A stretch of 53,989 nucleotides of DNA. It comes from JBFEYJ01 sp041563315 (lineage in GTDB: Bacteria > Pseudomonadota > Gammaproteobacteria > Thiohalomonadales > Thiohalomonadaceae). The stretch lies in NCBI GenBank assembly GCA_041563315.1, contig JBFFNE010000012.1:1-53989 (forward strand), read 5' to 3'. Shown in pieces: positions 7,707 through 15,695 of this stretch. A model generated the notes under the pieces. The model was given only the letters and a program-made list of their open reading frames with translations. It made no database searches and was not told the DNA's origin. The first letter of the stretch is position 1. Each line of letters starts with the position of its first letter. The position numbers and the translations under genes are program-made.

Positions 7707-9830
7707 ATGAAAGCACTGCACAAGCAAGGTAGACGGCTGGCCGGCCGCCTGCTCGCCCTCACCCTTTGCCTGAACGCCCCACCCGTTGCGGCCCAGGAGT
7801 ACGGCATCATCGATGATGTACGCCTCAACACTTCGGCACAGGGGCAGGAGATCCGGATCAGTTTCACCAAAGCGGCCCAGTACCTCGGCCATACGCCAAA
7901 GGAACAAAGCCGGCAGCTGTTCATTGATCTGCGACTGATCGGCCCAGCGCCGACCGAGATACAAGTGCCAAAGCCACAACAAATCCGCTTCCAGCCCACA
8001 CAGGAGCTCCCGCTCAGCACGGTCAGCTACCGTGAGGAAGGTGGCAACCGAGCACGCCTGGAGCTGAACTTCAGTAAACCGGTGCGTTATCAGATCAGCG
8101 CACACAACGACTATCGTGGTGTCACCGTGACCCTCATCGGCGACGGGGCACGTCAAGAGCTGCCCCGGTTCGAACCGGAGCCGCTGGCTACCCCTGAAGT
8201 GGAAAAACGGGTTGATGCGTTGATGGAAGAGGCACGCAAAACGCTCATTGATGAGCGCAACTACGCCCGGGCCATCTTTCTCTATCAACAGGTACTGAAT
8301 CAGCCACGAAACAGCCGTAGCCGACTGGCACTGGAACTTCTCGGGCTCTCCCGTGAACGTGCCGGCCAGCGCTCAGAGGCCAGCGCTGTCTACGCGCAAT
8401 ACCTCAAGCGCTATCCCACGGGTGAGGGCAGTGAGCGGGTGCGCCAACGCCTGATAAGCCTGGAGACGGCCGCCCTGGCAGACAAAAAGGAACTGCGTGA
8501 AGCCCGGCAAGAGGGGGAGGTGGAGTGGGAAGTCTACGGCGCCCTCTCCCAGTTCTACCTGCGCGATACCTTTAGTGTCGACGGCGCCACCACAGAAACC
8601 ACCGCCTCGGCCTTTAGCACCGACCTTGACCTTAACGCCCTGCGCCGCAGTGACGGTTCTGATACGCGTCTGCGAGTCACTGCCGGCCATTACCGTGATT
8701 TTATGAGTGAGAGCAGTGGCGACGATATGCGGGTCAGCTCCCTCTACACCGAACACCACGACCGTGATTTCGGCTGGTGGGGCCGCGCTGGACGCCAGAG
8801 CAGCAGCCGTGACGGTGCCCTGGGGCGCTTTGACGGCATAAAATTGGGCTACGCATTAAATAAACGTATCGAGGCAACCCTGGTTGCCGGGTATCCGGTT
8901 GAAAGCAGTCGGGACCCCTTCAATGACAACCGACGCTTTACCGGCGTGGCCCTCGACCTTGGCCCCTACGCCAAAAACTGGGAGTTTTCCCTCTACGGCC
9001 TGGAGCAAACAGTGGACACGCTGGTTGACCGCCGCGCCGTGGGGGGGGAGATACGTTACTTTCGCCCTGATCTGATGGTCCTGAGCCTGGCGGACTACGA
9101 CATCTTTTACGATGAACTCAACATTGGGATGCTGCTGGCCAACTGGACATTGAAGAACGAGATAACGCTGAATGCCAGCTACGATATACGTAAAACACCG
9201 ACACTGACCACTCGTAATGCCCTGATAGGACAGACCTTGGGTGTTGGTGGTCCGGCGGTTGAAGATATCGCCCAGTTGCGCGCACTCTACACGGATGACA
9301 TGATTTATCAATTGGCCCGTGACCGCACTGCTGAAAGCAGTACGGTTACCTTGGGACTCTCCCGCCCTGTCACGGTGCGTCTGCGTCTCGCCGGCGATCT
9401 ATCCATTATGCAGACCAGTGCCAGCGTCGCTTCAGGTGGGGTCGAGGCTACACCGGCCACCGACGACGAATACTTCATCAGTCTGCAGGCCATCGGTACC
9501 GGTGTACTTAATGGCGACGATATCAGCTCCCTCGGGCTGCGTTACTCAGACACGACCTCCGTCTCAAGCATCGGCATCTACGCCAGCAGCCGCCTGCAGA
9601 TCGGCCGTCACTGGCGTTATTACCCACGCCTTCGAATCGACCAGCGCACATGGAAAACCGGCGACCAGAATCAGTGGCTCCTCGGTCCGATGGTCCGTGT
9701 CGAATATACCTGGGACAAGATGACCTTTGAGGCCGAAATCGGAGGTGAATGGACCAACCACGAGATGCCCGATGTTACTGAAAGAACAACGGGCACCTAC
9801 GGCAGCCTAGGTTACCGTTACGAATTCTGA
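7707..9830 (+). CDS. Outer-membrane beta-barrel with periplasmic AMIN-like and TPR region
   Basis: A 707-residue protein with a signal peptide (cleavage probably after PPVAA). Residues of about 30-155 form a beta-rich AMIN-like domain. Residues 165-260 form a TPR helical region (ARAIFLYQQVLNQP, LALELLGLSRERAGQRSEASAVYAQYLKRYPTGEGS). From about 270 to the end there are alternating amphipathic strands with many aromatic residues and a C-terminal Phe (YRYEF), the signature of an outer-membrane barrel recognised by the BAM complex. It begins 22 bp after the 14-haem gene. By analogy with porin-cytochrome conduits, the barrel could hold a cytochrome across the outer membrane, but I do not recognise it as an MtrB, PioB or OmbB sequence. 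It could instead be a polysaccharide or secretion porin. Confidence 0.75.
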   Translation: MKALHKQGRRLAGRLLALTLCLNAPPVAAQEYGIIDDVRLNTSAQGQEIRISFTKAAQYLGHTPKEQSRQLFIDLRLIGPAPTEIQVPKPQQIRFQPTQELPLSTVSYREEGGNRARLELNFSKPVRYQISAHNDYRGVTVTLIGDGARQELPRFEPEPLATPEVEKRVDALMEEARKTLIDERNYARAIFLYQQVLNQPRNSRSRLALELLGLSRERAGQRSEASAVYAQYLKRYPTGEGSERVRQRLISLETAALADKKELREARQEGEVEWEVYGALSQFYLRDTFSVDGATTETTASAFSTDLDLNALRRSDGSDTRLRVTAGHYRDFMSESSGDDMRVSSLYTEHHDRDFGWWGRAGRQSSSRDGALGRFDGIKLGYALNKRIEATLVAGYPVESSRDPFNDNRRFTGVALDLGPYAKNWEFSLYGLEQTVDTLVDRRAVGGEIRYFRPDLMVLSLADYDIFYDELNIGMLLANWTLKNEITLNASYDIRKTPTLTTRNALIGQTLGVGGPAVEDIAQLRALYTDDMIYQLARDRTAESSTVTLGLSRPVTVRLRLAGDLSIMQTSASVASGGVEATPATDDEYFISLQAIGTGVLNGDDISSLGLRYSDTTSVSSIGIYASSRLQIGRHWRYYPRLRIDQRTWKTGDQNQWLLGPMVRVEYTWDKMTFEAEIGGEWTNHEMPDVTERTTGTYGSLGYRYEF

Positions 9831-9898
9831 GACGGCAGGGAAAAATACCTCTCTAAACCCATTACACTGTGAAGACTCTCGGCTTAGATACTGAATTT

Positions 9899-10534
9899 AT
9901 GCTTGAAGCCAAAAACCTGGAGTGCACTCGCGGCGATCACCGTCTTTTTAGCGATCTCTCACTGGATCTCTCCCCTGGCGAAGTGCTACATGTCCAAGGC
10001 CGGAACGGCACGGGCAAGAGCACCTTGCTGCGAACACTTTGCGGCCTGTTCACGCCAAGCAAGGGTGAGGTCAGCTGGAACGGCATGGCTATCAGCGCAC
10101 TGCGCGAGATATTCCACAAAGAAGTGCTCTATATCGGCCACAAGCCCGGAATCAAGGATGATCTGACCGCCCTTGAGAACCTGCGCGCCGCCTCGCTCCT
10201 CGATGGCGACTCCGTCAGTAAGGAACAGCTATGGCAGGCACTTGAGAAGATGGGGTTGCGCGGCTTTGAGGATCTGCCCAGCAAACACCTCTCTCAGGGG
10301 CAGAGGCGTCGCGTTGCCCTCGCTCGTCTGCTCGTGAGCAAGGCCAGACTATGGGTTCTTGATGAACCCTTCAGCGCGCTGGATAGTGCCGCGGTAGCTG
10401 TTCTGCAAACAGTGATCGGCTCACATATCCATTCTGACGGCATGGTAGTCCTCACGACCCACCAGGAGGTCACGCTTACCCAAGCCACCAGCAAGCAGCT
10501 GCGTCTCGGCACGGGAGAGGAAGAGGATGTTTAA
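9899..10534 (+). CDS. ccmA: Haem exporter ATP-binding subunit CcmA
   Basis: A 211-residue ABC ATPase that powers release of holo-CcmE from CcmC during cytochrome c maturation. Walker A is GRNGTGKST (34-42), the signature is LSQGQRRR, Walker B is LWVLDEPFSALD, and the switch His is in VVLTTHQ. The start is set at the ATG of MLEAKNLE, the conserved CcmA N-terminus; an in-frame GTG at 9869 would add ten unconserved residues. It is the first gene of the ccm operon, 68 bp after the barrel gene and on the same strand, so the haem-attachment machinery may be read with the cytochromes. It overlaps ccmB by 8 bp. Confidence 0.95.
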   Translation: MLEAKNLECTRGDHRLFSDLSLDLSPGEVLHVQGRNGTGKSTLLRTLCGLFTPSKGEVSWNGMAISALREIFHKEVLYIGHKPGIKDDLTALENLRAASLLDGDSVSKEQLWQALEKMGLRGFEDLPSKHLSQGQRRRVALARLLVSKARLWVLDEPFSALDSAAVAVLQTVIGSHIHSDGMVVLTTHQEVTLTQATSKQLRLGTGEEEDV

Positions 10535-11195
10535 GACCTTCTGTGCCATTGTCGGTCGAGACCTGACGTTGGCCTTTCGCCGTCAGTCCGATGTGCTCTC
10601 GACACTCTTCTTCTTTGTGATCGTTGTCAGCCTGTTCCCACTGGGTATCGGACCCGAGTTCGAGACGCTTCGCCTCATTGCTCCGGGGATTGTCTGGGTG
10701 GCGGCCCTGTTGGCCTCCATGCTGGCACTGGAGCAGCTGTTCGCGGTCGATCATACCGACGGCACACTGGAACAAATGCTACTGACACCCCATCCGCTCT
10801 CCCTGCTGGTTATCGGTAAGGTTTTTGCTCACTGGCTGGTCACCGGGCTGCCGCTGGTTCTGATAACACCACTCCTCGGGTTACAGTATGATCTGCCGAT
10901 AGAGGCGCTAGGTGTTTTGATTGTCAGCCTGTTGCTCGGTACACCGGTATTGAGTCTCATCGGCGCTATCGGCGCCGCATTGACATTGGGTTTGCGAGGC
11001 GGAGGAGTGCTGGTCTCACTGCTGGTATTGCCGCTCACGATCCCGGTGCTGATCTTCGGTACCGGCGCAGTGGAGGCCACTACCTCGGGACTGGGTGCCG
11101 AGGGCCACCTTTCGATGCTGGCGGCGATTTTGCTGTTGGCGCTGTTTTTCGCCCCCTTGGCGACAGCGCTTGCCCTGCGCATCTCATCAGAGTAA
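10527..11195 (+). CDS. ccmB: Haem exporter permease CcmB
   Basis: A 222-residue inner-membrane protein with about six hydrophobic helices and the CcmB family N-terminus (IVGRDLTLAFRRQSDVLSTLFFFVIVVSLFPLGIGP). It forms the CcmABCD complex with CcmA, whose stop it overlaps by 8 bp. Length is normal for the family. It is followed by a 188-bp gap before ccmC, the only real break in an otherwise overlapping operon. Confidence 0.95.
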   Translation: MFKTFCAIVGRDLTLAFRRQSDVLSTLFFFVIVVSLFPLGIGPEFETLRLIAPGIVWVAALLASMLALEQLFAVDHTDGTLEQMLLTPHPLSLLVIGKVFAHWLVTGLPLVLITPLLGLQYDLPIEALGVLIVSLLLGTPVLSLIGAIGAALTLGLRGGGVLVSLLVLPLTIPVLIFGTGAVEATTSGLGAEGHLSMLAAILLLALFFAPLATALALRISSE

Positions 11196-11383
11196 AGCAG
11201 ATGTGAGCTACAAGAGTCGAGATACAAGGGAAGGAGTTCGCTGCGCTCACGCTCATATCAACTGTGCGCGAAGCGCACTCGACCCCTCGTATATTTACTC
11301 TCGAACCTCGTCTCTGTTTTGCTTGGGAACTTAGCACGCGACACCCACTCTATTGGTAACAAAACAACAACTGCAGAGGCTCC
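11196..11383. other. Intergenic insert between ccmB and ccmC
   Basis: No credible gene. It holds GTCGAGATACAAGGG (near 11216) and related CTCGAAC/CTCGT fragments near 11300. A perfect small palindrome, GTGCGC-GAA-GCGCAC, is at 11264-11278. This looks like a decayed low-complexity or dispersed repeat rather than a terminator, since no T tract follows. Confidence 0.45.
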
Positions 11384-12139
11384 ATGAGTTCAAAGCTGAT
11401 TAACTGGTTCAAGTTCTCCTCTCCCGCTACCTTCTACCCAGTGGCGGGACGAATGTCACGAGGCTTTGCCTGGACCGCCGCAGGTCTGCTCCTTATCGGT
11501 CTGTACATGAGCTTTTTCGTCGCCCCGACCGACTACAAGCAGGGTGAAGGCTACCGCATCATCTTCGTCCATGTACCCGCTTCCTGGATGTCGATGCTGA
11601 TCTATCTGGTAATGGCAGGCTGGTCCTTCATCGGCCTGACCTTTAATACTCGCCTCTCCTCGATGATGGCCACGGCACTGGCACCCACCGGCGCCCTGTT
11701 CACCTTCATCGCGCTGTGGACCGGCGCCTTCTGGGGTAAGCCTATGTGGGGCACCTGGTGGGTGTGGGATGCCCGCCTGACCTCGGAGCTCATCCTGCTG
11801 TTTCTCTATATCGGCTTCATCGCCCTGCATTCGGCAATTGAAGACCCGCGGCGGGCCGACCGTGCCAGCGCTATCCTGTGTCTGGTTGGCGCCGTCAACA
11901 TCCCCATCATCCATTTTTCCGTCAAATGGTGGAACACCCTTCACCAGGGTGCCTCTGTCAGTGTCAGCTCCGGTTCAAGCATGAGCACGATCATGCTGAC
12001 CACCCTGCTGCTCATGACTCTCGCCTTCTGGGCCTACGCCATCGCCGTAGCACTCGCGCGAGTGCGCAGCATCATCCTCGAGCGCGAACGCGAAAGCCGT
12101 TGGGTGAAAGAACTGATCATGGAGAAGACGAAGGTATGA
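11384..12139 (+). CDS. ccmC: Haem lyase/export protein CcmC
   Basis: A 251-residue six-helix membrane protein of the haem-handling family. The tryptophan-rich WWD motif is WGKPMWGTWWVWDARLTSE. The two flanking haem-ligand histidines are visible at H63 (FVHVPASW) and in IIHFSVKWWNTLHQ. CcmC loads haem onto the periplasmic chaperone CcmE. It overlaps ccmD by 4 bp (ATGA). Confidence 0.96.
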   Translation: MSSKLINWFKFSSPATFYPVAGRMSRGFAWTAAGLLLIGLYMSFFVAPTDYKQGEGYRIIFVHVPASWMSMLIYLVMAGWSFIGLTFNTRLSSMMATALAPTGALFTFIALWTGAFWGKPMWGTWWVWDARLTSELILLFLYIGFIALHSAIEDPRRADRASAILCLVGAVNIPIIHFSVKWWNTLHQGASVSVSSGSSMSTIMLTTLLLMTLAFWAYAIAVALARVRSIILERERESRWVKELIMEKTKV

Positions 12140-12303
12140 AAACCTTTTTTGAGATGGGCGGTTACGCCCTTTATGTGTGGCCATCCTTCGGTATCGCCGC
12201 CCTGTTGATGGTAATCGAGCCCCTGTTGGTGCGTCGACACAAGAGGCTTGTCGTTCGCCGAATCCAGCGAATCATCCGTATGAACGAAACGAGACCGCAA
12301 TGA
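12136..12303 (+). CDS. ccmD: Haem exporter small subunit CcmD
   Basis: A 55-residue single-helix membrane protein. The N-terminus MKTFFEMGGYALYVWPSFG matches the CcmD signature (F-MGGY--YVW-S), followed by a membrane helix and a basic cytoplasmic tail. It overlaps ccmC and ccmE by 4 bp on each side. CcmD holds the CcmABC complex together and is needed to release holo-CcmE. Confidence 0.93.
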   Translation: MKTFFEMGGYALYVWPSFGIAALLMVIEPLLVRRHKRLVVRRIQRIIRMNETRPQ

Positions 12304-12749
12304 AAGCAAGACACAAAAGATTCGCCCTGTTGCTCACTGGCGTGACGGTGCTGGGGCTGGCAGCCCTCCTGGTCATCAACGCCCTGGGCAATAACCTCTC
12401 CTATTTTTTCAGTCCCACCGAGGTCACTGAAAACAAGGTGCCGGAGAACCATGTTTTTCGTCTCGGCGGACTGGTCGAACCCGGCTCCCTGCAACGGGGC
12501 CAGGAGTTAACGGTACGTTTTTCCGTTACCGACAACAGAAACCGCATCAGAGTCAGGTATACCGGCATCCTCCCCGATCTGTTCCAGGAGGGTCAGGGTG
12601 TCATTGCTCAGGGACGTCTGGGAGAGGATGGAGTTTTTGTGGCGGATGAGGTTCTGGCCAAGCACGACGAGAACTATATGCCTCCCGAGGTTGCCGCGGC
12701 ACTGGAAAAATCCCCTCAGGACGGCGTTGCCGGAGGAACCAAACCATGA
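12300..12749 (+). CDS. ccmE: Periplasmic haem chaperone CcmE
   Basis: A 149-residue protein with an N-terminal membrane anchor and an OB-fold periplasmic domain. The haem-binding motif LAKHDENYMPPE is intact, with the His that forms the covalent haem bond and the nearby Tyr. The start at 12300 matches the family N-terminus (MKARHKRFALL) and overlaps the ccmD stop. It receives haem from CcmC and passes it to CcmF. Confidence 0.96.
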   Translation: MKARHKRFALLLTGVTVLGLAALLVINALGNNLSYFFSPTEVTENKVPENHVFRLGGLVEPGSLQRGQELTVRFSVTDNRNRIRVRYTGILPDLFQEGQGVIAQGRLGEDGVFVADEVLAKHDENYMPPEVAAALEKSPQDGVAGGTKP

Positions 12750-14698
12750 TCCCGGAAATCGGCCACATGGCCCTGATCCTCGCCTTGTCTATGGCACTGC
12801 TCCAGGCCACGCTTCCTGTTATTGGTGCGCACCGGGGGATCTCCTCCTGGATTGCCGTGGCGAAACCGGCAGCACAGGCGCAACTGCTGTTTATGACCAT
12901 CGCCTTCGCCTGCCTGACCTACGCCTTCCTGGTGCACGACTTCTCGGTGCAGTACGTCGCCGCCAACTCCAATACCGCGCTGCCGACGCTATATCTTATT
13001 TCCGGGGTATGGGGTGCCCATGAGGGCTCCTTGCTGCTATGGGCATTGACCCTGTCGATCTGGACCACGGCGGTGACGCTGTTCAGCCGCAGTGTACCCG
13101 CAGCCATGGTGGCGCGAGTGATCGGCGTGATGGGAATGATTAGCGTCGGATTTATTTTGTTTATGCTCTTCACCTCAAACCCCTTCGAGCGCCTGCCCAT
13201 GCCCCCGATGGAGGGGCGCGACCTCAACCCGCTGCTGCAGGACCCTGGGCTGGCCATCCATCCACCGATGCTCTACATGGGTTATGTGGGATTTTCCGTG
13301 GCCTTTGCCTTCGCTATCGCCGCGATGCTCAGCAGCCGGCTCGATGCCGCCTGGGCACGCTGGTCCCGTCCGTGGACCAATATCGCCTGGGTGTTTCTCA
13401 CCCTGGGTATCGTCCTCGGTAGCTGGTGGGCCTATTACGAACTGGGCTGGGGCGGCTGGTGGTTCTGGGATCCGGTAGAGAACGCCTCATTCATGCCCTG
13501 GCTGATTGGCACCGCACTGCTCCACTCCCTGGCTGTGACAGAGAAACGCGGCGCCTTCAAGGCCTGGACCGTACTGTTGGCGATTTTCGCCTTCTCCCTG
13601 AGCCTGCTGGGCACCTTCCTGGTGCGCTCGGGCGTGCTGACCTCAGTCCACGCCTTCGCCACCGATCCGGGACGCGGCATATTCATCCTGATATTCCTCG
13701 GCGTGGTAATCGGCGGTTCCTTGCTGCTCTACTCCCTGCGCGCCAGCGAGATCCGCTCCACCGTACGTTTTAATTTACTGTCTCGCGAAACGGGGCTGCT
13801 CTTGAACAACGTGCTGCTCGTGGTCGCCGCCGCCAGCATTCTGCTCGGCACCCTCTACCCGCTGATTCTTGATGCTCTGGGCGTCGGCAAGATCTCGGTC
13901 GGTCCGCCCTACTTCAACAATGTGTTCATCCCGCTTACCTTGCCGCTGGCGGTGCTGGTCGGGTTCGGCGCCTTCGCCCGCTGGCGCCAGGACAGTGCCG
14001 CTACGCTGTTGCGCCAGTTGCGCCTCCCCCTCGTGGCAAGCCTGTTCGCCGGTATGGCCTACGCTATCTGGTTGACGCCCTATTTCACCTGGGGTGCGGC
14101 ACTGGGGATGGTACTCGCTTTCTGGGTACTGCTATCCACCATGAGCTGGGTGAAGGCGCATATGAAGCCGGGCGAACTCCTTAACGGTGCCTCACGGGGA
14201 CGCTGGGGCATGGTAGTTGGCCATCTGGGGATTGCGGTGTTCGTGGTCGGTATCACCCTCACCTCTATCTACAGCAGCGAAAAGGATATCCGACTCGAAC
14301 GCGGCCAGAGTTACAGCATGGGCGACTTCACTTTCACTTTCGAAGGGGCGAGCGCCTTTACCGGCCCCAACTACGACGGCTACCGCGGTTTGGTGGCCGT
14401 GGCCGAAAAGGGTGAGGCGCTCACCACCCTGCATCCGGAAAAACGCAACTACCGCAGCGGCATGCCCATGACTGAGGCCGGCATCGACGCCGGATTGACC
14501 CGCGATCTGTTCGTTGCCCTCGGCGAGCCGCTCGGCCAAGAAGGCGCCTGGAGCCTGCGCATCTATCACAAGCCGTTCGTTCGCTGGATCTGGTTGGGCG
14601 GACTGCTGATGGCCCTCGGTGGCTTGCTAGCTGCCAGTGACCGACGCTACTTCAGGCTGGCGAAAAAGGCGCGTAAAACGATGGAGCAAGGTGCATGA
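12746..14698 (+). CDS. ccmF: Cytochrome c haem lyase subunit CcmF
   Basis: A 650-residue polytopic membrane protein. The WWD motif (WGGWWFWDPVENASFMPWL), the GSWWAYYELGWGG segment and the C-terminal periplasmic region followed by a last helix are typical of CcmF. It attaches haem from holo-CcmE to the CXXCH cysteines of apocytochromes, working with CcmG, CcmH and CcmI. The ATG overlaps the ccmE stop by 4 bp, and the 3' end overlaps ccmG by 4 bp. Confidence 0.97.
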   Translation: MIPEIGHMALILALSMALLQATLPVIGAHRGISSWIAVAKPAAQAQLLFMTIAFACLTYAFLVHDFSVQYVAANSNTALPTLYLISGVWGAHEGSLLLWALTLSIWTTAVTLFSRSVPAAMVARVIGVMGMISVGFILFMLFTSNPFERLPMPPMEGRDLNPLLQDPGLAIHPPMLYMGYVGFSVAFAFAIAAMLSSRLDAAWARWSRPWTNIAWVFLTLGIVLGSWWAYYELGWGGWWFWDPVENASFMPWLIGTALLHSLAVTEKRGAFKAWTVLLAIFAFSLSLLGTFLVRSGVLTSVHAFATDPGRGIFILIFLGVVIGGSLLLYSLRASEIRSTVRFNLLSRETGLLLNNVLLVVAAASILLGTLYPLILDALGVGKISVGPPYFNNVFIPLTLPLAVLVGFGAFARWRQDSAATLLRQLRLPLVASLFAGMAYAIWLTPYFTWGAALGMVLAFWVLLSTMSWVKAHMKPGELLNGASRGRWGMVVGHLGIAVFVVGITLTSIYSSEKDIRLERGQSYSMGDFTFTFEGASAFTGPNYDGYRGLVAVAEKGEALTTLHPEKRNYRSGMPMTEAGIDAGLTRDLFVALGEPLGQEGAWSLRIYHKPFVRWIWLGGLLMALGGLLAASDRRYFRLAKKARKTMEQGA

Positions 14699-15231
14699 AA
14701 AAACGTTTCCTCATCCCCTTTGGCCTGTTTGCCATCCTGGTAGTATTTCTCGGTATCGGCCTGACACTGGACCCGCGCGAAGTGCCCTCGCCGCTTATCG
14801 ACAAAACAGCGCCCACATTCGAGCTACCCACGCTGCATAACCCGGCGGCCACCTTCACGCCGCAGGATATGCGCGGCAAGGTCTGGTTGCTTAACGTGTG
14901 GGCCTCCTGGTGCACCTCCTGCCGCGCCGAACATTTGGTGATTACCGATCTGGCCAATACCGGCGAAGTAGCGATCATTGGCCTCAACTACAAGGACCAG
15001 CCGCGCGATGCCATCAACTGGCTCGACAAGCTGGGCAATCCCTATATTGCCTCGGTCAGCGACCGGCAAGGTCGTGCCGGACTCGACTGGGGCGTCTATG
15101 GCGTACCCGAAACCTTCCTCATCGACAAGAAAGGGGTCATCCGCTACAAACACATCGGCCCGGTCACCAGGGAGGCCGTCGCTGAGAAAATCCTGCCGCT
15201 GGTGCGGCAACTCAAGGGAGAAGCCTCATGA
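14695..15231 (+). CDS. ccmG: Periplasmic thiol-disulfide oxidoreductase CcmG/DsbE
   Basis: A 178-residue thioredoxin-fold protein anchored by one N-terminal helix. The active site is WCTSC (72-76), where CcmG usually has WCPTC, so the position after the first Cys is Thr rather than Pro. The family-specific acidic/GVYGVPETF segment is present. It reduces the CXXCH cysteines of apocytochromes, with CcmH, before haem attachment. It overlaps ccmF and ccmH by 4 bp each. Confidence 0.95.
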   Translation: MKKRFLIPFGLFAILVVFLGIGLTLDPREVPSPLIDKTAPTFELPTLHNPAATFTPQDMRGKVWLLNVWASWCTSCRAEHLVITDLANTGEVAIIGLNYKDQPRDAINWLDKLGNPYIASVSDRQGRAGLDWGVYGVPETFLIDKKGVIRYKHIGPVTREAVAEKILPLVRQLKGEAS

Positions 15232-15695
15232 TCCGGTGGTTTTGCGTGCTGCTAATCATCTTCAGTAGCACACTGTACGCGCGCATCGAAACCCACGTCT
15301 TCAACTCACCTGAGGACGAGGCCCACTACCAGACGCTCATCGAAGAGCTGCGCTGCCTGGTGTGCCAGAACCAGAACCTTGCCGATTCCAACGCCGAGCT
15401 GGCGCAGGACCTTCGGCGGCAGACCTATGAAATGGTGCAGGCAGGGAAGAGCCATAAAGAGATCGTGGCCTACATGGTCCAGCGTTACGGTGACTTTGTG
15501 CTCTATCGTCCGCCATTTCGCCCCGCCACCGTGTTGTTGTGGCTCGGTCCCTTCGCCATCCTCGGCATCGGTGTGATCGTCCTGCTGACCTTCATCCGCC
15601 GGCGTGCCCGTGAACCGTCGCCGGCGCTGAGCCCGGAAGAAATTGCACGGGCCGAGCACCTGCTCAATCACACAGAGGAAAAGAACCGATCATGA
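15228..15695 (+). CDS. ccmH: Cytochrome c maturation protein CcmH
   Basis: A 155-residue protein with a signal/anchor, the redox motif LRCLVCQNQ (C43, C46) and a C-terminal membrane helix followed by a short tail. This is the short CcmH/CcmL form; the TPR half found fused in E. coli CcmH is encoded separately as ccmI here. It presents or reduces the apocytochrome cysteines. Confidence 0.95.
   Translation: MIRWFCVLLIIFSSTLYARIETHVFNSPEDEAHYQTLIEELRCLVCQNQNLADSNAELAQDLRRQTYEMVQAGKSHKEIVAYMVQRYGDFVLYRPPFRPATVLLWLGPFAILGIGVIVLLTFIRRRAREPSPALSPEEIARAEHLLNHTEEKNRS

Noticed and set aside
6941..8020. 359-codon minus-strand open frame across the 14-haem and barrel genes
   Set aside because: Opposite to two strongly supported genes and made of repetitive Ala/Gly/Val codons that reflect the haem repeats.
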